A stretch of DNA of 34,271 nucleotides, from assembly GCA_035623275.1 (NCBI GenBank), contig DASPTT010000136.1, forward strand, positions 1-34,271, read 5' to 3'. Positions 16,385 to 23,822 of the stretch are shown here, piece after piece (position 1 is the stretch's first letter; every line of letters begins with the position of its first letter). The notes beneath the pieces were generated by a model that had not been told where the DNA came from, did no database searches, and saw only the letters and a list, made by a program, of their open reading frames with translations. This stretch comes from DASPTT01 sp035623275 (GTDB lineage: Bacteria > Actinomycetota > Acidimicrobiia > Acidimicrobiales > UBA8190). The position numbers and the translations under genes are program-made.

Positions 16385-17263
16385 ATGCGCTTCAGCTATG
16401 CGGAGTCCATGGTCGATCCTGCGTACTACGTGCCCCTGGCCCAGGCCGCGGAGGACGCCGGGTACCACGGCTTCGTCGTTCCCGACAGCATCTGCTACCC
16501 GCGCGTGTCGGACACGACGTACCCGTTCAACCCCGACGGCAGCCGCGAGTTCCTGGAGGACAAGCCCTTCATCGAGCCCTTTGCGCTGATCCCCGCCCTC
16601 GGAGTCGTGACCAGCCGGATCCGGTTCATCACCTTCGTGGTCAAGCTGCCCATCCGCCACCCCGTGCTGGTGGCGAAGCAGGCGTCCTCGGTGGCCGTGC
16701 TGACCGGCGGCCGCTTCGTCTTCGGCGTGGGCTCGAGCCCCTGGCCCGAGGACTACGCGCTGACCGACGTGCCCTGGGAGCGGCGCGGGCGGCGCATGGA
16801 CGAGTCCATCGCGGTCATCCGCGGGCTCACGTCGGGCGAGTGGTTCGAGTACCACGGCGAGATCTACGACGTCCCCGAGGTGAAGATGACGCCGGCGCCG
16901 GCCGAGCCCATTCCGATCCTCGTCGGCGGGCACGGGGAGGCGGCGCTGCGCCGTGCCGCGACCATGGGCGACGGCTGGCTGCACGGCGGCGGCGACCAGA
17001 GCGAGCTCCCGGGGCTCCTCGCCCGCCTCCGGCAGCTGCGAGCGCAGAGCGCGCGGGCGGACGAGCCCTTCGAGGTCCACGTGATCTCGTTCGACGCCTT
17101 CACCGTCGACGGGGCCAGGCGCCTCGAGGACGAGGGCGTGACCGACGCCATCGTCGGCTTCCGCTGGCCCTACGCGGTCGGTCCCGACACCGAGCCGCTG
17201 CAGTCGAAGCTCGACAACCTGCGCCGGTTCGCCGACGAGGTGATCGCCGAAGTCGGCGACTGA
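16385..17263 (+). CDS. LLM-class (F420 or FMN) oxidoreductase
   Basis: A 292-residue luciferase-like monooxygenase-fold protein. It has the TIM-barrel pattern of this class: MRFSYAESM at strand 1, AEDAGYHGFVVPDS, then RIRFITFVVKLPIRHPVLVAKQASSVAVLTGGR, FVFGVGSSPW, YHGEIYDVPEVKMTPAPA and PIPILVGGHGEAALRRAATMGDGWL. The last two are typical of F420-dependent members, and the sequence recalls mycobacterial Rv3520c, which also lies in the cholesterol regulon. It probably reduces or oxidises a steroid intermediate in the cytosol; the cofactor is not decided by sequence alone. GGGAG precedes the ATG, and the gap after the SDR stop is 14 nt, so it is in the same operon. Confidence 0.82.
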   Translation: MRFSYAESMVDPAYYVPLAQAAEDAGYHGFVVPDSICYPRVSDTTYPFNPDGSREFLEDKPFIEPFALIPALGVVTSRIRFITFVVKLPIRHPVLVAKQASSVAVLTGGRFVFGVGSSPWPEDYALTDVPWERRGRRMDESIAVIRGLTSGEWFEYHGEIYDVPEVKMTPAPAEPIPILVGGHGEAALRRAATMGDGWLHGGGDQSELPGLLARLRQLRAQSARADEPFEVHVISFDAFTVDGARRLEDEGVTDAIVGFRWPYAVGPDTEPLQSKLDNLRRFADEVIAEVGD

Positions 17264-17284
17264 GCAGCCAGGAGAGGGGACGTC

Positions 17285-17674
17285 ATGGGGGTGGCCTACG
17301 AGCTGTCGAAGCAGTCGATGGCGCGCATCGAGACGAAGGACCGCCAGGGGTGGCTGGACCTCTTCGCCGAGGACGGGGTCGTGGAGGACCCGATCGGGCC
17401 CTCGATGTTCGATCCCCAAGGGGTGGGCCACCGCGGCAGGGAGGCCATCGCCGCCTTCTACGACAACGTGATCGCCATGAGCGACAGCATCACGTTCCAC
17501 ATGCGCGACACCTACGACTGCGGTGTCGAGGTGGCCAACGTGGGGGAGATCCACATCACCATCGGCGGCAAGGTGGGGATCTGCCGGGTGGTGTCGACCT
17601 ATCGGGCCACGCCCGACGGGAAGCTCGCCGCGCTGCGGGCGTACTGGGAGCAGGACAAGCTCACCTTCGAGTAG
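17285..17674 (+). CDS. SnoaL/ketosteroid-isomerase-fold protein lacking oxyanion residues
   Basis: A 129-residue NTF2/SnoaL-fold protein. DGVVEDPIG, HRGREAIAAFYDN and LRAYWEQDKL line up well with Pseudomonas ketosteroid isomerase (ATVEDPFG, HGREQIAAFY, MQAYWSEVNL). By that alignment the general base is kept (Asp35), but the oxyanion-hole Tyr and Asp are replaced by Ser11 and Ser104, so classical Delta5-isomerase chemistry is doubtful. It may catalyse another step, such as hydration or double-bond movement in a ring, or bind a steroid. A good ribosome site (AGGAGAGGGG) lies before ATG 17285. It is third in the SDR operon and followed by a paralogue that keeps the full catalytic set. Alignment was made by eye. 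Confidence 0.8.
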   Translation: MGVAYELSKQSMARIETKDRQGWLDLFAEDGVVEDPIGPSMFDPQGVGHRGREAIAAFYDNVIAMSDSITFHMRDTYDCGVEVANVGEIHITIGGKVGICRVVSTYRATPDGKLAALRAYWEQDKLTFE

Positions 17675-17703
17675 GCCGGCCCGCCGAGGCGCTGCCATGG
17701 TGC

Positions 17704-18108
17704 ATGCTGGACCCGGTGGTCGAGGAAGCCGTCATCAGGTCGACGCTTTCGCGCTACGCCCGCGCCTGGGGGGACCGGGATCGCGACGCCTGGCTCGGCT
17801 CGTTCTCCCCCGACGCCACACAGGTGGACCCGGTCGGCACGCCGCCGAGAACGGGGCACGGCCCAATCGGTGCGTTCTGGGACCGGGCCATGGCCGTGTA
17901 CGCCCACATCGAGCTCCGGCCCGGCAAGGTCCATGTCTGCGGCGACGAGGCCGCCATGACCTGGCAGATCGTCGGCGAGGACCCCGAGGGTTGGATCAGC
18001 TTCGACGGCATCGACGTCTTCACCTTCTCCACCGACGGGCGCATCGCCTCCGTCCGTGCGTATTGGCGCCAGGATGCCAAGCGACGGCTGAACGCGCGGC
18101 CGGACTGA
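17704..18108 (+). CDS. Ketosteroid Delta5-isomerase-like protein with intact triad
   Basis: A 134-residue SnoaL/KSI-fold protein. RYARAWGDRDRDAWLGSFSP followed by DATQVDPVG aligns without gaps to the start of Pseudomonas KSI and places Tyr18 and Asp42 on the catalytic Tyr16 and Asp40. GIDVFTFSTDGRIASVRAYW places Asp104 on Asp103. All three catalytic residues are therefore present, so a true 3-oxo-Delta5-steroid isomerase is plausible. It starts 29 nt after the previous stop; the ribosome site is weak, so reinitiation from the gene upstream is likely. It is the last gene of the operon; an inverted repeat lies between it and the convergent rtcB gene. Start ATG 17704 puts the first helix at the normal distance from the fold. 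Confidence 0.8.
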   Translation: MLDPVVEEAVIRSTLSRYARAWGDRDRDAWLGSFSPDATQVDPVGTPPRTGHGPIGAFWDRAMAVYAHIELRPGKVHVCGDEAAMTWQIVGEDPEGWISFDGIDVFTFSTDGRIASVRAYWRQDAKRRLNARPD

Positions 18109-18134
18109 CCGGCCGGATCAGCCGGTTCGGCCGG
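18109..18134. terminator. Candidate terminator between convergent genes
   Basis: CCGGCCG (18109-18115) pairs with CGGCCGG (18128-18134) across a 12-nt loop, directly after the isomerase stop and before the convergent rtcB stop. Adjacent 9-bp direct repeats (CCGGTTCGG twice) could form alternative stems. No T-run. Confidence 0.35.
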
Positions 18135-18141
18135 TTCGGCC

Positions 18142-19581
18142 CTAGCCCTTGACCACCCCGAGGGGCCGTAGCCGCGCCACCCGCCTGGCCAGTCCTGCGC
18201 GCTCGCAGGTGGCGACCACCTCGTCGACGTCCTTGTAGGCGAAGGGCGCCTCCTCGGCCAGCCCGCGGGCCGACGCGGCGCGCACGGCGATGCCCCGATC
18301 CTCGAGCTCCCGGCGCACGGCCTCGCCCGAAATTCGGCGGACGGCCGCGTGCCGGCTCAGCGTCCGTCCGGCACCGTGGCACGTCGAGGAGAAGGCACCC
18401 CCGGGCGACACGCCCACCAGCACGTGGGAGGCGGTGCCCATCGACCCGGGCACGAACACCGGCTGCCCGACCGGGCGCAGGTCCTCGGGGAGCTCCGGGT
18501 GCCCCGGGCCCAGGGCCCGGGTGGCGCCCTTGCGGTGCACGCACACCAGCCGACGCCGGCCCTCCACCTCGTGCCACTCGAGGGACGCCAGGTTGTGCGA
18601 CACGTCGTAGAGCACGGCCAGCTCCCCGCTCGGCGCGGCGGCGGCGAAAGCGGCACGCGCGGCGGCGGTCAGCGCCTGGCGGTTGGCGCGCCCGTAGTTG
18701 GCCGCGGCCGCCATCGCACCCAGGTAGGCGGCACCCTGGGGGGAGCGGACCGGGGCACAGGCCAGCTGCGCGTCCGGGACCTCGATCCCGAAGCGCCGCA
18801 TCGCCTCGCGCATGGCCAGCACGTGGTCCGAGCAGACCTGGTGCCCGAGGCCCCGCGACCCGCAGTGGATCATGACGCAGACCTGGCCGACGTGGAGGCC
18901 GAGGGCGCGTGCGGTGGGCGAGTCCGCCACTGCGTCGACCACCTGCACCTCCAGGAAGTGGTTGCCCGATCCCAGGCTGCCGATCTGGCGCCAGCCGCGG
19001 GTCCTCGCGCGGGCGCTCACCGCCGACGGGTCGGCCTCGACCCCGACGTCGCCCACGTCGCAGCGGGCCAGGTCGGCGTCGGTGCCGAGCCCCTGTGCCA
19101 CCACCTCGGACGCGCCGTGGCGGAGGACGGCGTCGAGCTGGCGCCCGTCGGCCAGCGTCACCACGCCCCCCGCCCCCAGGCCGGTGGGCACCCGCGCCGC
19201 GAGCTGGTCCATGACGCCCGCCAGGTGGGGGGCGAGCTCGTCGGCGTCCAGCGGGGACACGAGGAGGCGGACGCCACAGGAGATGTCGAAGCCGACCCCG
19301 CCCGGTGACACCACGCCACCGGCCTCCACGTCGGTGGCGGCCACGCCGCCGATGGGGAAGCCGTAGCCCCAGTGCACGTCCGGCATGGCGTAGGAGGCGG
19401 AGACGATGCCCGGAAGGGTGGCGACGTTCACCACCTGCTGCAGGGCCTCCTCCTCGAGGACGTGGGGCATGAGCGCCTCGGAGGCGTAGACGATCCCCGG
19501 CACCCGCATCGCCCCGACGGGATCGATCCGCCACCGGTCCACGCCGTCGGGGTGCAGCGCAGGCTGCGCGGTGGCGCTCAC
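18142..19581 (-). CDS. rtcB: RNA-splicing ligase RtcB
   Basis: A 479-residue RtcB that joins RNA 2',3'-cyclic-phosphate or 3'-phosphate ends to 5'-OH ends using GTP and Mn2+. All signature segments are present: MPDVHWGYGFPIGG, the metal ligands in GGVGFDISCGVR (Asp99, Cys102), GSGNHFLE (His208), HCGSRGLGH (His239), YDVSHN (His329), the GMP-accepting His402 in CHGAGR, and AYKDVDEVV near the C-terminus. In bacteria it repairs tRNA or rRNA cut under stress. The start is GTG 19581, which overlaps the archease stop (GTGTGAG), so the two are translationally coupled. A longer upstream open frame is a shadow of the archease gene. The length is normal for the family. Confidence 0.95.
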   Translation of the reverse strand: MSATAQPALHPDGVDRWRIDPVGAMRVPGIVYASEALMPHVLEEEALQQVVNVATLPGIVSASYAMPDVHWGYGFPIGGVAATDVEAGGVVSPGGVGFDISCGVRLLVSPLDADELAPHLAGVMDQLAARVPTGLGAGGVVTLADGRQLDAVLRHGASEVVAQGLGTDADLARCDVGDVGVEADPSAVSARARTRGWRQIGSLGSGNHFLEVQVVDAVADSPTARALGLHVGQVCVMIHCGSRGLGHQVCSDHVLAMREAMRRFGIEVPDAQLACAPVRSPQGAAYLGAMAAAANYGRANRQALTAAARAAFAAAAPSGELAVLYDVSHNLASLEWHEVEGRRRLVCVHRKGATRALGPGHPELPEDLRPVGQPVFVPGSMGTASHVLVGVSPGGAFSSTCHGAGRTLSRHAAVRRISGEAVRRELEDRGIAVRAASARGLAEEAPFAYKDVDEVVATCERAGLARRVARLRPLGVVKG

Positions 19582-20024
19582 ACGTCCACGACGACCCGGC
19601 ACCGCCACGCCCCGCCCTTCTCGCCCATCTCGAGCTGGTGGTACGACACGGCCTTGGGGACGGGGCCGATGAGGGTGGCCTGCGCGGCGGGCACGACCTC
19701 CATGTCCCCGGCCACCCCGCCGTCCTCCGTGTCGGCCAGGTGGACCCGCAACGGCACCTGGCCGAACACCTCCGCGGTGTAGATCACCTCCTCCAGCAGG
19801 CGCACGAGCATGTCGGCGTCCGGACCGGGGTCGATGGCGACCGGGAGGACGGCCGCGGCCGCCGCCTCGCCCACGTCCGCGAACGCGCTCACGAGACCAC
19901 CGACGGCCTCGACCATGCACGTCACGCGGTCCGGCCCCCACGCCTCGATGGCGCAGTCGGCCGTGTGGGGCAGCAGCCGGAAGCCGTGCGCGCTCGGAAG
20001 CCCGGGCGGAGGTTCACGGTCCAC
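19578..20024 (-). CDS. Archease (RtcB activator)
   Basis: A 148-residue archease, which speeds RtcB guanylylation and multiple turnover. The N-terminal HTADCAIEAWGPD motif has the conserved metal-binding Asp23; FADV and LLEEVIYTAEV helices follow, and the C-terminus ends VVVDV with the conserved Asp147. The 4-nt overlap with rtcB (GTGA) fits the known archease-RtcB functional link. Start is GTG 20024; upstream frame sequence has no domain. GACGGT lies exactly 6 nt before the GTG and may be a weak leaderless -10 box. The zinc-ribbon gene is divergent. Confidence 0.88.
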   Translation of the reverse strand: MDREPPPGLPSAHGFRLLPHTADCAIEAWGPDRVTCMVEAVGGLVSAFADVGEAAAAAVLPVAIDPGPDADMLVRLLEEVIYTAEVFGQVPLRVHLADTEDGGVAGDMEVVPAAQATLIGPVPKAVSYHQLEMGEKGGAWRCRVVVDV

Positions 20025-20134
20025 GACTCCACCGTCGCCCTCCGCCGGTCGCTGTGCAAGTGACCAAGGTCCCCGCCGCGGCCACCGGCCGTTCGGCCCT
20101 ACCCGGCCTGTCGGGGGGGCGGGACAGTGGATGT

Positions 20135-20407
20135 GTGAGCGAGCACGACGAGCGACACGAGCACGGCAGGGACGAGGCGGCGGCGCAGGAGGCGCCGTCG
20201 GCGCACCCGCATCTCCACCCCCATTACGGGCCGGACGTGTGCGAGCGCTGCGGGGCGAACGAGAAGGTGCACAAGGGCCTCTGCCACCGTTGCCGGGAGA
20301 TCCTGCGCGGCGAAGGGCGCGTGCTCGAGGCCGAGCATGCCGAGCAGCCCCACCAGGCCCAGGCCGAGCCGTTGCACAGCCCGCCCTGGCGCCGCCGGGG
20401 GGCTTGA
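20135..20407 (+). CDS. Small zinc-ribbon protein
   Basis: A 90-residue protein with one zinc ribbon: CERC and CHRC pairs about 15 residues apart (VCERCGANEKVHKGLCHRC), embedded in a His/Glu/Gln-rich sequence (HPHLHPHYG before it and EHAEQPHQAQ after it). Such proteins often bind metal or nucleic acid; no specific role is known. I place the start at GTG 20135, which lies 6 nt after GACAGT, a weak -10-like hexamer. A longer frame starting at 20054 has no sensible sequence before this point. It is divergent from archease, with which it may share a bidirectional promoter. It converges on the SCO6745-family gene. Confidence 0.65.
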   Translation: MSEHDERHEHGRDEAAAQEAPSAHPHLHPHYGPDVCERCGANEKVHKGLCHRCREILRGEGRVLEAEHAEQPHQAQAEPLHSPPWRRRGA

Positions 20408-20452
20408 TTCCCCGTCGTCCCGAGGCGGTCGCCGGCGCCGGCCGGGGGCCGG

Positions 20453-21310
20453 TCAGCGCGTGGTGCGCCGCGGCAGACCGATGGGATTCGGGAACGGGAT
20501 GAGCTCCGCCTCGGCCACGGCATGGGCCGCCTCTCCCAAGGCGTGCAGCAGCGTGTCGGCCTCCGCGCCCTCCAGGGGCTCGAAGGGGCCCACCGCCAAA
20601 CGGTCGGTGCGGTCCTCGACGTGATGGTGCAGGGCCCGGCCGTCCATGCTGAGCGTGGAGTCCTCGAGCAGGCCGCGCGCGCCCAGGCGTGCCGCCGCCG
20701 CGTGCCATTCCTCGAGCGACCACCCTCGGTTGTCCCGCAGGACGTGGTCGGGCACGTTGTTGGCCGCCGAGAACAGGAGATGGGCCTCGCACCCGTCGAT
20801 CCCCTCGGCGAGCAGGACCGCGACGTGCCCGTCGCCCCGGTGCTCGCGCAACGAGGTGCAGTGCTGCCAGAGCGCCTCGACGGGATCGGCGGGCGGCTCA
20901 TGGTCGCGGTTGGCGCCGAAGAGCGCGCGGCCGGCGCCGTCGGCCCGGTCCACCGCGGCGGCCAGCACAGGGCCCGCGTGGCGTGCCACGCCATCGATCC
21001 CGGGGTGGATCCGGCGGAGCGCGGCGGCAGCCGACGCGCGGCGTGCCGCCAGGACCGCCGCCGGGTCCGCGAACGACCAGGCGTCGGGGATGGAGCGCCG
21101 CACCATGTCCGGGTGGAAGTTGTAGAAGGCGGCGGTGACGACGCCCGGCCCCACCGGCCCCATGGGGGCCGCACGTGAGCCGAAGTAGCCCATCCAGAAC
21201 CCCCGCAGGCCCACCGCCGTGTTCGCCTCGCGGCACTCGGTGGCGAAGTACGACACGGCGTGGAGCGGTTCGATGCGCTTCCACAGGCGCCGGGCGAACA
21301 CCGGGTCCAC
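20453..21310 (-). CDS. SCO6745-family protein
   Basis: A 285-residue actinobacterial protein of the SCO6745 family. Characteristic stretches are RRLWKRIEPLHAVSYFATE, GYFGSRAAPMGPVGPGVVTAAFYNFHP, LLAEGIDGCEAHLLFSA, RGWSLEEWHAAAARL and a C-terminal LHALGEAAHAVAEAELIPFPNPIG. The family is thought to hold a helix-turn-helix-like all-alpha fold, and its function is unknown. It is cytosolic, with no signal or membrane segment. The start is GTG 21310, with TAGGGT 6 nt upstream, so it may be read from a leaderless transcript even though the VOC gene ends only 9 nt before it. Confidence 0.75.
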   Translation of the reverse strand: MDPVFARRLWKRIEPLHAVSYFATECREANTAVGLRGFWMGYFGSRAAPMGPVGPGVVTAAFYNFHPDMVRRSIPDAWSFADPAAVLAARRASAAAALRRIHPGIDGVARHAGPVLAAAVDRADGAGRALFGANRDHEPPADPVEALWQHCTSLREHRGDGHVAVLLAEGIDGCEAHLLFSAANNVPDHVLRDNRGWSLEEWHAAAARLGARGLLEDSTLSMDGRALHHHVEDRTDRLAVGPFEPLEGAEADTLLHALGEAAHAVAEAELIPFPNPIGLPRRTTR

Positions 21311-21316
21311 GGTCCC

Positions 21317-21322
21317 ACCCTA
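21317..21322 (-). promoter_or_regulatory. -10 box for the SCO6745-family gene
   Basis: On the minus strand this reads TAGGGT, matching TANNNT, and is followed by 6 nt and the GTG start. Its first three bases are also the stop codon of the upstream VOC gene. Confidence 0.45.
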
Positions 21323-21694
21323 GGACCCCGACGGGCGCGCGCCTCGTGCCGTGTCGTGGGCGGTCGGGTGGCGCGGCTCGTAGAGCAGGACGTCGACGTC
21401 ACCGGGGAGCACCATCGTCACCGCGACACCCCATCCCCGGTCCTCGGGCGCGTCCCGGAAGGAGAGGCCCTTGGCCCGCAGCTCGGCCACAGTGGCCTCG
21501 ACGTCGTCGCATATGAAGGAGAGCTCGTGATGGGGTTCGCCAGGGTGCACGCCGAGCTCGGCCGGTGGCAGTGCGAAGATCCGCCACCCGTCGCCCGCGT
21601 CGACGTGCGGCCAGCCGATGACCCGGGACAGCACCTCCCGCAGCTCGTCGGCCGCCGGGGAGTAGACGAGGGCGTGGACTCCGGTGATGGGCAT
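21320..21694 (-). CDS. VOC-family (glyoxalase-like) protein
   Basis: A 124-residue protein with the vicinal-oxygen-chelate fold: two beta-alpha-beta-beta-beta modules beginning ITGVHALVYSP and HHELSFICDDVEATVAELRAKG. The C-terminus reads VTMVLPGDVDVLLYEPRHP, typical of single-domain VOC proteins that dimerise to bind a metal or small ligand. No substrate can be assigned. The start is ATG 21694, which has AGGAGG 7-8 nt upstream; a longer in-frame start at 21724 is less likely. Its stop codon lies within the -10 box of the next gene. It is divergent from the K+ channel gene. Confidence 0.8.
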   Translation of the reverse strand: MPITGVHALVYSPAADELREVLSRVIGWPHVDAGDGWRIFALPPAELGVHPGEPHHELSFICDDVEATVAELRAKGLSFRDAPEDRGWGVAVTMVLPGDVDVLLYEPRHPTAHDTARGARPSGS

Positions 21695-21762
21695 GGCTCC
21701 CTCCTGCGTGCGTCGTCGGGCCAACGGTAGGCCGGGCGCGGCGGTCGGGCATGATGTCCGGC

Positions 21763-22755
21763 ATGCACGACCCCTTCCGGAGGGTGCGACTGGGTCTGGC
21801 GGCGCTGGCCTTCGTCGTGGCCGCGGGCACTGTCGGCTATCTGCTCTTCGGCTTCGGGGTGCTCGATGCGCTCTACCAGACCGTCATCACCATCTCGACG
21901 GTCGGGTTCAACTCCCCCCACCCCTTGGACGCGGGCAGCAAGGTGTTCACCATCGTCCTGATCCTGGTGGGGGTGGGCACGGCCCTCTACACCTTTTCGT
22001 CGGTGCTCGAGGTGCTGATCGAGGGCCACATGCGAGAGCTCGTCAGGAGGCGCAGGATGGAGCGGGACATCGCCCGGATGTCGAGGCACGTGATCGTCTG
22101 CGGCTGGGGCCGGGTCGGGCGCGAAGTGGCGCGTTTCCTGGCCAACGCCGGCCGGGACGTGGTGGTGGTCGACCGGGACCCTGAGCGGTTGGCCACCGTG
22201 CCCTACGCCTCGGTGCAGGGTGACGTCTCGGACGACGAGACGTTGTTGCAGGCGGGTATCGAGCGGGCCGGGGCCCTGGTGGCCGCCCTCAACACGGACG
22301 CCGACAACCTGTACGTGGTCGTCGCGGGCAAGTCGCTGCGCCCCGACCTCCAGATCATCGCCCGCGCCCGAAACGAGTCCTCCGAGGCCAAGCTGGTGCG
22401 AGCCGGGGCGGATCGCGTCGTGAACCCCCAGCAGCTCGGGGGGGACCGGATGGCGTCGTTCGTGACCCAGCCGCACGTCGTGGACTTCGTGGACGTCGTC
22501 ATGCACGACGGCACGCTCGAATTCCGTCTCGAGGAGCTGGCCGTGTCGCCTACGTCCACGCTGGCCGGCTCGACGATCCGCGCCGCGCACCTCCGTGACC
22601 GCACCGGGGCGCTGGTGCTGGCCATCCGCCGTCCCGACGGCGAGTTCCTCACCAACCCCTCGCCCGAGAGCGTGATCGAGGCCGGCGACGTCCTCATCTC
22701 CGTGGGGACGGCCGAGCAGCTGGGCGCGCTGGCCCGATTCGCCGCCCGCGGCTGA
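21763..22755 (+). CDS. Two-TM potassium channel with RCK domain
   Basis: A 330-residue MthK/Kch-like channel. Two membrane segments (about 10-30 and 60-82) flank a pore helix and filter that reads TISTVGFNSPHP; the usual TVGYG/TVGFG is changed to TVGFN. The cytosolic half is an RCK (TrkA-N) domain with the nucleotide motif VIVCGWGRVGREVARFL and an acidic strand end (VVVVDRDPERL), then a TrkA-C domain (RAAHLRDRTGALVLAIRR to EAGDVLISVGT). It probably passes K+ under NAD+ or ligand control. I prefer ATG 21763, which has CATGAT 7 nt upstream as a possible leaderless -10; in-frame ATGs at 21751 and 21754 would lengthen the N-terminus slightly. Confidence 0.85.
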   Translation: MHDPFRRVRLGLAALAFVVAAGTVGYLLFGFGVLDALYQTVITISTVGFNSPHPLDAGSKVFTIVLILVGVGTALYTFSSVLEVLIEGHMRELVRRRRMERDIARMSRHVIVCGWGRVGREVARFLANAGRDVVVVDRDPERLATVPYASVQGDVSDDETLLQAGIERAGALVAALNTDADNLYVVVAGKSLRPDLQIIARARNESSEAKLVRAGADRVVNPQQLGGDRMASFVTQPHVVDFVDVVMHDGTLEFRLEELAVSPTSTLAGSTIRAAHLRDRTGALVLAIRRPDGEFLTNPSPESVIEAGDVLISVGTAEQLGALARFAARG

Positions 22756-22769
22756 CCGGCGGACGGTCC

Positions 22770-22801
22770 GGGCCGATCCGGTTGCGCCGGCCGCTCGGCC
22801 C
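22770..22801. terminator. Candidate terminator between channel and DUF2277 genes
   Basis: GGGCCG (22770-22775) can pair with CGGCCC (22796-22801), with CCGG/CCGG pairing inside the loop. It lies between convergent genes. There is no T-run. Confidence 0.35.
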
Positions 22802-22821
22802 GCCACTCAGCCGTCGGCCTC

Positions 22822-23049
22822 TCAGCCGGCCGGGGCGCGGGTGGTGGTGCGGGCGTCGACGAGGCCGTCGAGCAACCGGCGCGTCGCGGCGGCGACGTCG
22901 GCCACCGCGCGGTCGAAGGCCTCCTGGTTGGCCCGTGACGGGGCGCGATAGCCGCTGATCTTGCGTACGAACTGCAGGGCGGCGGCGTCGACGTCCTCGG
23001 TGCTCGGCGGGGGCTCGGCCCCGCGCAGGGTCTTGATGCTGCGGCACAT
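22822..23049 (-). CDS. DUF2277 domain protein
   Basis: A 75-residue protein that matches DUF2277 from its first residues: MCRSIKTLR, then AAALQFVRKISGYRAPSRANQEAFD, then AVADVAAATRRLLDGL. The Cys2 and the two-helix pattern are typical of this small family, whose role is unknown. The start ATG 23049 is 6 nt after CAGGGT, a possible leaderless -10 box. It is convergent with the K+ channel gene. Confidence 0.85.
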   Translation of the reverse strand: MCRSIKTLRGAEPPPSTEDVDAAALQFVRKISGYRAPSRANQEAFDRAVADVAAATRRLLDGLVDARTTTRAPAG

Positions 23050-23097
23050 GCCGCGACCCTGTCACACCGCGGCCAGCTGCGCAGGCGTGAACGCCGG

Positions 23098-23817
23098 CTA
23101 CCCCGGCAGCGCCTCGACCAGCTCGGGCCCGTCGTTGCGCACGTCGTTGACCGCCACGTCCACCCGGTGGGACACGAGCGTCCCCGCCGGCGAGGGGACC
23201 AGAAGGCGTGCCAGCGCCCCGGTGTCCTTCCCCTCGGGGTCCAGCCACTCGTCGATCCGGTCCGTCTCGATGATCACCGGCATCCGGTCGTGGACGGGGG
23301 CGACGTCGGGACCGGCGTCGGTGGTGACGATGGTGCACGAGCGCAGCACGGCTCCCTCCTCGGGGCGCCGCTCGCGGTCCTTCCAACGGTCCCACAGCCC
23401 GGCGAAGACGAGGGGGGCCCCGTCCGCGCGCCGGTAGTAATGGGGGAGCCGCCGCCTCGGGCCACCTGGCTCGGGGGCCTCCCATTCGTAGAAGCCGTCG
23501 GCGACCACCAGGCAGCGCCGCTCGACGAAGGCCTCGCGGTAGGCGGGGCGGGTGGCGAGCGACTCGGCGCGGGCGTTGATCATGCGGTTGCCGACGGCGG
23601 GGTCCTTGGCCCACCACGGGACCAGCCCCCAGCGGAACGAGGCCAGGACCCGCGCCGGCGCGTCGGGCCGGCGCCCGGCCACCAGTGCCAGCACCCCTTC
23701 GGTCGGGGGCAGGTTCCAGCGGGGCGTGCCCTCGGGGTCCAGCCCCGCGGCCAGCTCGGCGTGCAGGAGCCGGGCCAGCCGCGACGGTGGCGTGTGGAGG
23801 TCGATCCGGCCGCACAT
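23098..23817 (-). CDS. SOS response-associated peptidase (SRAP/YedK)
   Basis: A 239-residue SRAP-domain protein. After removal of Met1 the catalytic Cys2 forms a thiazolidine crosslink with abasic sites in single-stranded DNA, shielding them during replication. Key residues are present: MCGR at the N-terminus, Asn81 in INARAES, Glu111 in DGFYEW and His176 in PVHDRMP; the RWGLVPWWAKD and RCLVVADGFYEW blocks are hallmark. The start is ATG 23817, needed to leave Cys as residue 2. The gene follows msrB with a 5-nt gap, an oxidative and DNA-damage stress pairing. The length is normal. Confidence 0.93.
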   Translation of the reverse strand: MCGRIDLHTPPSRLARLLHAELAAGLDPEGTPRWNLPPTEGVLALVAGRRPDAPARVLASFRWGLVPWWAKDPAVGNRMINARAESLATRPAYREAFVERRCLVVADGFYEWEAPEPGGPRRRLPHYYRRADGAPLVFAGLWDRWKDRERRPEEGAVLRSCTIVTTDAGPDVAPVHDRMPVIIETDRIDEWLDPEGKDTGALARLLVPSPAGTLVSHRVDVAVNDVRNDGPELVEALPG

Positions 23818-23822
23818 CGTGC

